64,000 bases of DNA from Gloeopeniophorella convolvens. Lineage: Eukaryota > Basidiomycota > Agaricomycetes > Russulales. The position numbers and the translations under genes were made by a program. Within the stretch, counting starts at the first letter, position 1; every line of letters begins with the position of its first letter. Below the pieces are notes generated by a model. It made no database searches and was not told the origin of the DNA. It saw only the letters and a list, made by a program, of their open reading frames with translations. Below are positions 48,941 through 60,175 of the stretch, piece after piece. Location of the stretch: the NCBI GenBank assembly GCA_022496205.1, contig WTXD01000050.1, positions 1 through 64,000 on the forward strand. The letters are read 5' to 3'.

Positions 48941-50040
48941 TAGCACCAGATGAGAGTCCTCACCAGGGCCTCTGGAATGATGCGAGCCACCCAATTAAGT
49001 CCATGGATGAACGTCGAACCCTTAAAGATCAGCTCGATCTCGTTCTCTCCTTGTAGCCGAACGTCTGCGCGGGCAGTACAGGGATAACTTACTACGCGGC
49101 TGCGCGGGACCCCCAACAAGAGTTCCCCGTTCGCTCAGGTTCGCTCCCTGGGTCCAACCATCCCCATCGATAACAGACTGGTCCGTAAATTCAGCGGCTC
49201 CATCGTGCTCGTGATCCGGAGATACCTGAGGGATACTAGTACTTCTTGCGTCCGCCGTACGGCCGCAGCGCCACTTGCGCGACTGTGTCCCACACAGGGA
49301 TCGTATCGTCGTGCGAGCCCGACGAAAGGCGCCGGCCGTGGCTCGCCCGGTGAGAACGCAACAGACCACACTGCCTGCATGTTCCCCACAAACCGCATCA
49401 CCGTCGACGCCCCAGCCGCAGATCGAGCGGTCATACGACCCCGATGCGATGCACCGCCCATCTAGCTCGAAGGCGGCGGACAGCACCGGCTTAGCGACCC
49501 GCTCGCCGTCTGACCCGAAAGCAACTGTGCGCACGGGTTCAGATCGGCAGACGAACGGGATCACGACCAAAGTTACCGCCTCGACGCCCCGCAGGTGCAT
49601 GTTCCATCAGGTGCGAAGGCTACTACCTTTCCGGACTCGGTTTTCCCTTGGCAGCAGCCGACCCGCCTGTTGCAATGCCCAGAGCATGGATACTGCGATC
49701 GTCCGAGCCTGAGGCGACGCGTTGCCTGTCTGGCGAGGCGATGACCCAACTTGATGCATGCGGCCAGTGACCAGTGAACGGTCCTACGGCTGTTCTGCCA
49801 GTAGCTGCGTCGCATACGCGAATCGTGCGATCTGCTGAGTTCGAGGTGCCTCACGAACTCGGAGGCGTCATCAACCGGCCCTCGGAACGGGCCCAGCTCT
49901 GAATTCGCATGTCTCCTGCGGTATCCGAAACCTGTTGGGTCCTTCCGTCAGACTGGAATAGCCGAGGACTCACGCTTTTACGGTGAGCAACGTTACTTAG
50001 ACTCCTCAAAGCAGCTTCGTCCCGGACAGCGACCTTTACC
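48941..50040 (-). pseudogene. Decayed WD40-repeat gene (NLR-type C-terminal part)
   Basis: On the minus strand, WD40-like fragments appear in order but in shifting frames. Near 49.7-49.85 kb: SADRTIRVCDAATGRT, GPFTGHW, RVASGSDDRSIH. Near 49.45-49.6 kb: EPVRTVAFGSDGERV, CIASGSYDRSICGWGV. Near 49.3-49.4 kb: FVGNMQAVWSVAFSPGE, then DDTIPVWDTVAQV-like residues in a third frame. The end resembles the conserved tail of Agaricomycete NACHT-WD40 proteins (DGW, then a PRN-like patch, then STFIHGLNWVARIIPEAL near 48.95 kb). Stops and frame changes occur between almost every unit, and no NACHT P-loop remains upstream. Clearly non-functional. Confidence 0.7.
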
Positions 50041-50410
50041 GGATAGTTGAGCAACGTTTACTACCAGTTTACCTGCTAGGTAAAGTTGTACTCCACAGGC
50101 TGGATCTCTGCATTATAAGACGTAAGTCCAACCCGGAAGAAGGTAAGACGGAGAAAGGTATAACGGAGAAAGTAGCAATCGGCGAGCCTTTCGCAAACGG
50201 CAGCAGCACGGTGGCAATGTGTCCAGTCGCGGCCGTGGGAGCCTAGAGGCAAAGTCACCAGGTTTCGGATAGATCCGAACGGCATGGCGCCCGACGCGTC
50301 GCGTTGGGCCTTCGAGGTCGGACGCGTCTGGATTACCTTACGACGATTCACTTCTCCCATCCAACACCTCAGCACCGCCAGGCCAACAACGCGATTCCGG
50401 AAGATACCTG
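50041..50410. other. Intergenic
   Basis: Short stretch with a purine-rich repeat-like segment (ggaagaaggtaagacggagaaaggtataacggagaaag) at about 50136-50174. No gene. Confidence 0.45.
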
Positions 50411-51010
50411 ATGTCTGGCGTACACGAGCTACACCGCGGCGATATCCCTTACGAATCACCACTCTTACGCTCACCTTCGCCGAATGATTCGTTGACGACC
50501 GCATACAATCAAGATGACACGAATGGATCTGACCTCGAGCTCTCTGATGACACTTTCTCTACGAAAGTGATTACAAACCTCCGCATCCACGAGAAACACG
50601 AGGAAGAAGAGCGCGCAGAAGCGCGGCCGTTGCTTATGCCCCGCCCTCGTCGTGGAACTGGGAGTAGTGTCGATGAGAAAAGTATGAACGTTTCCCATGA
50701 CGTTTCAAGGAGCTATGTATGGCTGAAGTTTGCTTCCCAAGCGTTTGAGCAAGTCATGCGTTCGCTGCGCTGGCACGTAGAGCAAGTCGAAGAACAGGAG
50801 ATGATCGAGGCTTCTCTGCGGCATCGCTCACGCCCTATGTTGGAGGAGCATCAACCGTCAGCGACCGATCTGAACGCAATCATGGAGAGCATGATGGAAG
50901 TCTCTCAGCAGAGCCAGCCCCACGCAAGTCTTAACGCCATGATGATAGACGATCCTTCGCCGCCTGTGTTCCCAGATTTTCGCTTCGATGTTCGGGCTGC
51001 AAGACGCTAG
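50411..51010 (+). CDS. Single-exon hypothetical protein, 199 residues
   Basis: Not recognised. Starts MSGVHELHRGDIPYESPLLR. It is rich in Ser, Glu, Arg and Met, with a charged middle (HEKHEEEERAEARP), one possible amphipathic helix (YVWLKFASQAFEQVMRSLRW) followed by a Glu-rich stretch (HVEQVEEQEMIEASLRH), and a Pro-Asp tail. No signal peptide or membrane segment. The codon pattern and composition look like real coding sequence and no overlapping alternative exists, but there is no family match from memory. Confidence 0.5.
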   Translation: MSGVHELHRGDIPYESPLLRSPSPNDSLTTAYNQDDTNGSDLELSDDTFSTKVITNLRIHEKHEEEERAEARPLLMPRPRRGTGSSVDEKSMNVSHDVSRSYVWLKFASQAFEQVMRSLRWHVEQVEEQEMIEASLRHRSRPMLEEHQPSATDLNAIMESMMEVSQQSQPHASLNAMMIDDPSPPVFPDFRFDVRAARR

Positions 51011-51426
51011 TCTGATTCTTATTTGTGTTCTTGCCTATTCTTATTGTTCACCATTGCTATCGAGCTTTCTCTGTTTCGCTTTAGTTGTTGTATCGTTGTA
51101 GCTCCCGTACGTACGAGCGTTAGTCTACCTTGTAGCCACCACAAGCCTGAAGAGCATGATCGCGTCACTTGTTGTGTGAAAGTAGCGCTGACTGTGTGGC
51201 TGATCCCACGTGATCGGCAATTAAGAGGCGCGTCACAGGCGCGTCGGGGCGCGTTGTTTACTCCTATTTAGGACGTGTTCATATCCTCGGCAGTGTGTCC
51301 TTTACACGTTGTTCCCCCTCCCCTCCACTTTCCCCTCCGCCCGTTGTCGACACCGTCACCGTCGACAACGCCCTGAACAATCTTCTGGCACCCTTGTACA
51401 ACTAGTTCTCTTTCTCTTACTCCGTG
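51011..51426. other. Promoter and 5' UTR region of the kinase gene
   Basis: Contains a C/T-rich tract (51311-51342) typical of fungal promoters near the transcription start, and the inverted repeat at 51342-51370. Confidence 0.55.
51342..51370. repeat. 10-bp perfect inverted repeat, 9-nt spacer
   Basis: CGTTGTCGAC, nine bases, then GTCGACAACG; the centre is 57-85 nt before the kinase ATG. It would form a 10-bp hairpin in a 5' UTR or could be a dimeric protein site. Confidence 0.8.
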
Positions 51427-54400
51427 ATGACATCTCCCGAACCAACATCATCTGACTCCACTGACATATTCTCCCTCTCCGATCGGGTCCTCGCCGAGAA
51501 ACTCCAATTCGTTCAGGAGGTCGGCACATCATTTCCCGTGTTCCGCTCCGTTCCCTTGCTGACGGGTACACTACAGATTGGTTTTGGCAACTGGGGCAGT
51601 GTTTGGTTATGCAAACCCAAAGTCTCAGATGGTGTTGACGACACCAAGCTTGCGGTCAAGCTTGTTCACCGATCAAAGACGACGACGACTGCCGCACGTG
51701 TTCGATCACTGTTGGTGGCTCCTTCTGGCATCTATCTGTGCGGTGCTGAGCTAGCTCTGAACAGATGGAACGAAATGAAAGTGGTGCGGACGTTCAAGAA
51801 CGACCCTCATCCCTCAATCGTACCTTTCCACTCCTTCATCATCACCCCGTCGTACGCATTGATCACGATGTGAGTCAAGGCTGCATATGAGCGGGTTGCT
51901 GTTGTATGCGTTGTTTGGAAACAAGGCACTGCTACTGGACAACGGAGCCTCGCATATATTGTCCTTGTTTCTTTGTCCATCATATTGACGTTGGTTTTTT
52001 TCTTAGGGACTACCTCCCCACGCTCGTCCCTGTCGAAGTTCCCGAGCGCAAGGCAAAAGAGTGGTTCCGTTCACTGCTCTCTGGCGTGGAATTCCTCCAC
52101 GCCCGCGGCGTCGTCCATAACGATATCAAGTGAGACCCATGTTTCACCCTCGCCGCGCGCAATTGCTAACATACGCTTCAGACCCGCAAATATTCTGCTT
52201 TCAGATAAAGAAGTGCCTGTCCTGGTTGACTTCGGCTTTGCGGAAAAGTACGAACAGCATAGTAGCAAAGCCTTCCGCTCCAACCTTACTTACGGCACGC
52301 CTGAGGTATACTTTCAGATTTATTCAGAGCTGCGAATATGTATTGAGCATTGCGTAGTATCTTTCTCCCGAACGGGCAAGGGGCCTTCCGCACGACACAC
52401 GCAAGGCCGACATCTGGTCGCTCGGCATTACCTTCTTTGAAATCCTCGTGGGGCGGACGCCATTCGAGCACACCGAGGGTGAGCCTTTCACCACGAAGGC
52501 TGCGTTGGAGGATTACTGGGGGCGGACTGTACGTGCTGATGTTGAGTCCACCTCTGCATGATTGACCGTGAAGGATAGATGCGAGGAAAGTGGCTGGGCA
52601 CCTGGAAGATGTCCAAGGGCGTTGAAAAGATGCTCCACCGGATGATTCAGCCCAATGCTGACTTACGATGCAATGCCCCCGACGCTCTCCTCGATCCTTA
52701 CTGGGAGACGCCTCTTCCTGAACCAGGAAACAAGAAGGCCTCGAACAGCACGACTTCAGACAGTCCGAAGTTACGAGATATCATCTCACCTTGGTCTCCT
52801 CGACAACCGTCAAAGGGTCAACAGCTGGAACGCGGTCGCCCGGAGAGGAAGCGCGAGGGCAAAGAAAACGCACCAGCTGCTGTGGCTACCCCGAAGAAAG
52901 AGGGCGCACGGCAGCGTGTACTTTCCGGGACTGACGGTGCGTATTTCGAACCTGGTCTGTTGTAGATGGCTGACGTCTCGTCAGTGTTCGGCCTTACGAA
53001 GAAACGCCCTAACGTCAACTCGCGCACCTTCACTCCGACAAGCTCCAAAGAAAATATGACCCCTGCCAAGCCGCGTACCCCTAAATCCGAGGACAAAGAA
53101 AATGCTTCTCCGTCGCCCAAACTTACCCTTTGCAAGCAAGTTTCGACGAGGGGCATAACTCGCAAGCCCTCTGCTCTCGGGGACCGTACCCTGCAGGCAC
53201 GGAATACGGAGAACTCCCGTGCCGGTGCCGCCGAGAAGAGCGTCAACGAGTCGGACAAGAGCATGGGGAGCGTGCGGGATCGCATGCGCGAGTGGGAACT
53301 GGAGCGCGCGAGGCTGCGGGAGATGGAGCGTGTTGGCGAGTCCGACGCGCACGACACAGACCAGGAGGCTGAGCGTCCTGCACCGAGGCGCAAGCCGTCG
53401 CGGATCCGGGACTTGAAAGCGCCCCCGACGTCACTGTCACCTTGTAAGCATTCAAGCCAGTATGCATGTGCCTGGGTCTGACTGCTTGTCCAGTTGCTCA
53501 CTCGTCTCCGACCTCGGACCAGTTTGCGCGGAACACGGCTGCGAGGATCTGCAGGCCAGCTAAGGATTCGAGCATGCCAATCGCACCCATCTCACCCATC
53601 TCTCCTGGTTCGTTGGATAGTTGTTGTCTGCTTCCTGCTGCTGACCTTATTGTTGCAGTCGTCGAGGCGGAATCGCCAACGCGTGCCCAATCTTCCCAGA
53701 ATGTGGCAGCGAATGACTCGAGTTTGAATTTGCTGAAACAGAGCTTGAAAGTCTCGCTGGGTACGTCCCAGTCCGCATCCGAAACTCCATCCATCGCTTA
53801 TCAACGGCTTGTAGGCAAAACGGTCGATATGTACAAGTCTTCTGTGGGCTTTATCGGGCGGCGCGTTAGCACCAATAACAATTCAACTTCCCCTCAAGAA
53901 CTGAGTGAGCGACCGTCGTGGGAGAAAGAGGTCATGCAAGCTGGTAGAGTCACCCTTCGCTGACTGTCCGGATTCAAGCATTGACCTCTTTGGCTACAGC
54001 TAATTCATCTTTGCCTACTGTGCAGCAGTCATTGCGCAATCGGCGGGTTGGTGCGGACAACAGGGCAGACCGTATGACCATTTGGCTTCAGAACGTCGAG
54101 AGTGCGTTCGCCCCGGTTGGTTTGAGGGTCAGCCTTCTGATGTTTTGTCCCGTGCTACAGAGGTTGTCGCAGACGCAAGGCAGAACTTCGCATCTTCGAA
54201 CATCAGCCTACTCCCTCCGCTTCCTGTTGCTCCTGGACCTCAAACTCGTCGCCCATCTCGCGATCCTGCCTATGGGAGCTCGAATCGATCCGCAAGGATC
54301 CCACGCAAGCCCCTCGCAGCCAGCCACATATTCCAACTCGAGGCGGATCTTAACGCCGATCAGAGCTTCCTGACCGCCGCGGCCGCAGCGCAGAATGATC

Positions 54401-55293
54401 CGCAAGGCTCGGCGACACAGAACGCCCTCCCTGCGAACCCCTCCGATCCCGAGCCGAGCCGCTCGGCTTTCTCATTCGATAGCCCGCGGCCGACGCGACG
54501 CGCAACGATACTTGGGCGCTCTCCCGACAAATCGCGCAGTCTGGACATCGACATGTCGCCTTCAAAGCGGAGGGAGAAGTCCAAGTCGGCAAATGACCTG
54601 CAACGTCTCATTCGTCCTATTTCGAAGGTGCAGCTTGAGCTTGACAGACGTGAGTTGCGTGCTTCCAAATTTCCAATCTATACTTATGTCCGCCATTCAG
54701 TCGCAGTCGCGGCAAAGACAAGTCGCTCGACCATGCTCGACGCCAGCTTGTTTATGCCAGACCCAGTGCCGACTTCAGACCCGGATGCACCTGAAAGCTC
54801 CAATGGCCATGGTCTTGTCGAGCGTTCTAGCCGCGACAGCCTCACCTCCTCGCCATTCGTCGTGCAGCCCTATCCCGCCCGAAAAGGGACACCCGGCCCA
54901 GTCATCGACTCCCCAACGCAGCGGCACGTCGAAGGTGTCTACGACCGCTTTCTCATGGCAACATCTGGCGTAAAGCGCGTCGGGAAGGGCTACCAGTCGT
55001 CGAGCATCAAGCCCATCTCGTGCGGGCCGCCCAGCCAGGCATCCCCAGGGTCTAAGGGCACAGGCCGTTTCTTCCACACAACGCGTCGGCCGATGCCGCC
55101 CCCAGTCTCCAGTGAAGACAAGTTCCTCGCGCTGAGCACCGACGAACTCGGCGTGATGCAGTCTAGCAGTGAGGGCAGCGACGCTGCTGGCCTCCGCGAG
55201 GACCGCGCACGCGCCGCGAAGACCGTCGGCCGCGCGTTGAAGGCGCTCGTCACGGGAAAAACAGTCTCGAGGAAGTCGTCCCGCCTCCACTAG
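51427..55293 (+). CDS. Ser/Thr protein kinase with a long disordered C-terminal tail
   Basis: The kinase domain spans the first 350 or so residues across several introns. Glycine loop [12 protein letters not shown], Lys in KLAVKLVHR, catalytic loop [23 protein letters not shown] (DFG), activation segment [15 protein letters not shown], and helix [21 protein letters not shown]. The HRD arginine is replaced by Asn (HND), so it is a non-RD kinase. The catalytic Asp, the following Lys and DFG are kept, so activity is likely. From about 52700 the product becomes Ser/Pro/Lys-rich ([28 protein letters not shown]), with a short charged helix ([17 protein letters not shown]), and continues through further exons to 55293. 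An ending of [20 protein letters not shown] closes the protein. Exact exon joins in 53.4-54.1 kb are unsure. Pathway unknown. Confidence 0.8.
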
Positions 55294-55974
55294 CAGTCGA
55301 CCGCATGTCCACTCTAGCACTGGACACCATCCACTTCCATCTCCATCTCTATCTCACGACCCCAGCTTCTTTTCATCCTTGGACTTGCATTCACCATCAA
55401 TTGTTTATCTCATCACGATATCACGGATTGCCACGCATTGACGACTGTTCTCATACACATTTACCAACCCATCTCGCCCTAGCCTGTTGATATTGTTTTC
55501 ACCTGCTATCTATTGCTCTCGATCTGTCGCGCCCGTCGCATTGATGTCCTTCACGAATCGGAGTCATGTGTTGTGAACGCTTGTTTTACGCCGTTTTTTT
55601 CACGCCTTGCCATTTCTGTGACCGACATTGGCCACTTGATGAATACTTGATGAATTGCACGCATTTAGCTTGCCCCCACCTAAAGGCTTACCCCTACCGG
55701 AGTGCTGGAGCCTGTCAGGTGTCGAGTGCCCCGTAGCTGTTAATCTGAAGCCATGCACTCGACGCGATGAGCGATGAAACTTTATAAGGCTTCAACACTT
55801 CAGCTTCAGATACAGCTCGTGCATCAACACCATGATGATTGTGCTCAGCGAACGGCGCCACACATAGAACGGCCGCCGGGCAGCCACGTGGTGCGTGAGA
55901 GCACATCACGTAATGTAACCTGGGGATGCCATGATGTCATCATCTGGTGTGAGTCGCTATCTTCCTTCTCTCCT
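55294..55974. other. Intergenic between kinase and NTPase-like gene
   Basis: T-rich 3' flank of the kinase gene, then a short promoter. No gene or RNA recognised. Confidence 0.5.
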
Positions 55975-58900
55975 ATGGAACACAGGAAGCGCACCGCGGA
56001 CGAAATGTCTTCTCCAGAAAATATCAGAAGTATCAAACCGAGGCAGGAGAGTGCCTTTCCCCCAGAACGCAGTTCCCACGGCCACACCGTTACCGCGGAG
56101 CAGCGCCAGAGCAGAGAGATGGACGTAGATGAGCCTCTGGACCCCATCGCCATTTACGAGCCTACGACTTCCACTGTGCCTACGAACCCTCCCACAACGC
56201 TAGCTGAAGGCAATACTCCCTGGGCGGTCCCTGACGAACCAGCCAGCGAGATGGTGCAAGACGATATCTCCGACGAGGAACACGCTCGTCTCGATAAACT
56301 TCACAAGGGTGATTCTTTTTCAAATTTCGCGATTTTGTCAACGGTCAAGTCCGACATCAGCGATACTATGATCATGGCTTTCCAAGAAGTCGTGCGTAGT
56401 TGTCCCCTCATGGACCGCAAATACGATCGCTCTTTTTCTGAGGGTATCACCAACATGACACAGCTTGTGTCGGAGAATCTGTGGCTCTCATCCCTCTTAG
56501 AGAAATGCAGCAAACTCGGAAGCGCACGCGAGATTCGCTGTCTCAGTAAGTCACACTGTGATGTTACCGTTTCATCGTCAAGGGTGCTGCGCTGATGCAT
56601 CCTTGAAGAAATTCTGAGGCCACCAGAGAGCCCGAAAGCGGCCGATACATACAGAGGCAGAGAGATTGGTGAGTCTGCTTGGCTCTCCGCTCGGGAAGTG
56701 CTAATTGTTTCCGCAGTCGTTGAAGAATCTTGGGAGTGCGATTATCGAGGCGATGCCGCGCAGGTGCTGCTCATGACCATTTCCGACTACCTTGCCATGG
56801 GAGAACATCGTAAATTCGTCGGGGACTGGAAAATCTCGCATGGTCGACGAGTTGTCAAAAACAATCATCACTGTGCCGATGTGTTTGCGGGAGCCAGGCA
56901 CGACAGGTCCGTAGCCCTCATCCGGCGTTTCGAGGCACACATTGACAAGGAAACCACCGAAAGGGTTCCCGCCCCCCGACGATGTGCTCCGTGACTGGTT
57001 GCTCGAGGATCCTCGGAGCCAAGAGAATGCGGAAAGAAAGCTCGATGGGTTTATGTGCTCTCTCCTGAAAGTCACATTGGAGAGACTACGAGCGATAGAG
57101 GCATTGCAAGGTCCCCGCTGCAATGTCTTATTTCGTAGTCTCATGGGCTGACTACCTCGGAGGCGTGCGGGATCTCCCCGAGACCTCCGGGCAAACTCGA
57201 AGTGTGAACGATTTGTTGGCTGGGTCATACGTCCCACCAGCGGCACTGAAAGGCAAGGTGACCGCGTTCCTCATAGAGCGACAAGGGCGTCTTGCATCTG
57301 CTTTTCGCGACTCGATGACCAAGAAACAAAAGTTCGGCCGAGTCAACGATTATCGACGGACCTTCTTTGAAGACGTGATCAAAGGAGCAAATTCAGTATG
57401 CCCCCGCGTCTGTGCCGTCAAAATCCAGGCTGACGCAAATATCAGTTCTTGACTAATTGTAGCTTCGTTGACCAGGACCAAGTTCAAGGTAACAAAGTCC
57501 CTCATGAAAAGCGGGAAGGTAAGAGCCAGTTCCTATCCGTTTACGTTGAAGGTACGACTCCGAGACTCACCAATATCGTGGTTTTCAGCCACACCCGTAA
57601 GCCACACGCTCTCCACTGGTGGATCGAGTCCTGTCAGATATCAGGATTCCTCCAAGAGTAAGTAGCACTAGCAGGAACCGTGGAGTGCAACTCACTCTGA
57701 TAGGTGAAGGAATCAAAACCGTCGTCGAAGCAGGGAGAGAGCTGGCTTCGTTTATCAGCCCTGCCAACCTTCTGTCAAATGAAAAACCGACATCACCTCA
57801 GCGGCCGCTTGTCATCCTCATGTTCGACGAATGTCATCAACTTAGTGAAACCAAAGAAGATTGCCAATGGTCAATCTTCTCCGAGTTGCGCCGTGTACTT
57901 CGACAGGTCAAATATTTCCCCATTTTTTCCCTATTCCTTACGACGGCGGGGAAATTCCATCTACTCTCTTCAGAAACAAGCCTGGATCTCTCCCGGCGGA
58001 TTTCCGACTTCTCCCTCATTTCTTTGCCCCCTATCACCGAGACCGGCTATGATGTATTCATGTACCCCGCGGTTGAAGGAAAGATAACGCTGAAACGGGT
58101 CGCTAGCGACGACTGGATTTGCCACTTGGGCCGTCCTCTGTAGGCTCTGTTACTTATACCCTCCTTCGCGCACGCTGACTATGATCCCAAATAGCTTCGG
58201 CTCTCTCTATGATTCTGCAAAGAACAGCGGAGAGCGTGTTAATATTCACCACCTCGCTGAACGGAAGTTACTTGGCGGCTCCACAATGCCCGGAACGCGG
58301 GGAGCCCAACCCTCCCAAGATCAGTCTTTTCAGACTGAATGTGTCTTGGCTTGCCTTGCCGTACGCTTCGCTTTGGAGTTCCGTCCCACAACGCGAGATG
58401 ATCGCGCACTAGAGCGCAGACAAATCGAGCGACACATGCGATTATGCGTTGCCGCAACATCGGGTTTCGAGGAGCTGATCACTACAGCTGGCTCGGAGCC
58501 TTTACTCGCGGAAGCAGCCTACAACAACCTACTGGCGACGCGCACGAGCCCCGCGCGTCATCTGGCAAGCCGCCTTGACGTGTCTTATATCGACTATGGA
58601 CAGAGAGGCGAGCTTATTGCGATGCTCATTCTCATGGAAGCGCGCGACCGTGCCGCTAGTAAATTCAACGGTCGCGAAGTTCCCCTTGGAAGCTTTCTTG
58701 AAGCCCTCTTGCCCGGTTCATTGCACCAGCAGCTACACCGTCTCAGACCGAGGCGCTTCCGCGCCGGTGAAGACAAGTCGTTTCACAAGTCACTCAAGGA
58801 CAGCAAAGTATGGTTCAACCACGTTATCAAGGTCCAGGACTACGAAATGATCAAAGCGCATTCGTTCTGGGAGTTCATCACGCGCGGCGCAATGATCCTG

Positions 58901-59485
58901 TGCCCTAACTGTCAGCGCGGCGTTGACATTATCATTCCGTTTTGCTATACTGGGGACATCATTTCACGCGACACGGTGTCAACAATCCTCATCCAGGTCA
59001 AGAACGACGTAACTTTCGGTGTGAAGCCGAAAAGTCACCTATTCGATAGTATGGATCCGTTCTCGCTCCACTTACTCTCCGATGACGAAACGCCGCTGCC
59101 GGTCGTCCGGATGGTCTTCGCCCTTGCATCAGAAGGGTCGGCAGTCCACCTCGAACCCCCTCCCGAATGCCGGCACCATAATGACGCTTACACAGCGTAC
59201 GACATCTGGTTTGCAGGAGTGTCACCGGGGACATTCCCGGCCGTTGGCAACGACGAGGCACAATACAAGGTCCTCCTGGGGCGGTGTCTTCCACTCAAAC
59301 AAGCGCTCTCGGCTGCGCTATGCCGTGACAACGAGACGAATGAAGCGAGAGAAACACTCAGGCGCGCTTTCGATCCGCTATCCATGTCCTCAAGTGCCCA
59401 TCGTGCCAAGTATGTTTCGGCCATACGACCCTCTGGCGACCAGGGAAACACAGAAGCGACGACGTCTCCCGGGCAAGTGGGCTAG
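55975..59485 (+). CDS. P-loop NTPase / PD-(D/E)XK-like protein, Crinkler-type family (possibly disrupted)
   Basis: Large multi-exon protein. Start MEHRKRTADEMSSPENIRS at 55975, an acidic N-terminal region to about 56590, then a P-loop: SSGTGKS (56816-56836) followed by RMVDELSKTI. A 39-nt intron leads to KPPKGFPPPDDVLRDW. Downstream come VILMFDECHQL (Walker B, near 57810), WSIFSELRRVLR and SLFLTTAGK (sensor-like), then DDWICHLGRPL; an intron (58139-58194) joins this to FGSLYDSAKN. The C-terminal half has GFEELITTAGSEPLLAEAAY, FWEFITRGAMILCPN and STILIQVKND, the last resembling the QxK core of restriction-type nucleases. The P-loop frame has an upstream in-frame TGA, so either an unrecognised intron or a disruption lies near 56760. 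Such proteins are expanded in Agaricomycetes; function unproven. Confidence 0.6.
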
Positions 59486-60175
59486 GAGAAACCGGCAGTG
59501 GTGTTCTTACGGTCTGCAGCACGGGCTCGGTCGCATTCCGCCTCTACAGATCTGGGGGCTAGTGTACTTTTTCGCTACGGTTTCGATCATTCTTAGCTTC
59601 GCAGATGTAGGCCATGTATAAGCCAGCTGCTATTGTACATGTGGTTGTTTGCTGTAATATGCACTCACGATGTTCTTTTCGTGTTACTGGTCAGGGCGAG
59701 AATAGCGGCAGGCCGTAGATCTCATCGGAGCAGCGTTTCGCAAAACGCGAGTCGAACTCACGCTGATCTGATTGCGCGTCTGTGGTCTGACGCGCGCGCC
59801 TAGATCGGTGTGATTTCGGGGGCTCTGGCGCCGCGCTGGAACCCAGGATCGCGCGCACCCGCTCGCTTGTACACACAAGCAGAGCACATGCAAAATGCGC
59901 GCCGGGTGCGCGGGTGTGGTATCATGTATGTAGGTCAACATATAATAGTCCGTGGCAGCAGCGTCTATGGCGTGGCGCGCACGCAGAGTAGTGTACGTAC
60001 TATAGCAAGAACAGAGGGCGTAAAACTGTAAACGGTAAACTGTAAAGCGTAGGGCGTGAAGCGTGAAGTGTAGCAAGGGCGCTGTCGTCGTGCAGCAGAT
60101 ACAACCAGTCCGTTATCGTCGATCGTCGTTTTGTTTCGTGCGCGGGGTCGTGAGCGCGGGCGCACCAGCACCGCG
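59486..60175. other. Convergent intergenic region with a short degenerate repeat
   Basis: 3' flanks of the NTPase-like gene and the minus-strand membrane protein. At about 60018-60072 the unit (G/C)(T/G)GTAAA/GCGTGAAG repeats imperfectly seven or eight times. No gene. Confidence 0.5.

Noticed and set aside
59700..60100. tRNA-like TTCGA-containing segments near 59750 and in other spacers
   Set aside because: No paired acceptor or anticodon stems could be formed; only the Glu tRNA at 46.1 kb folds.
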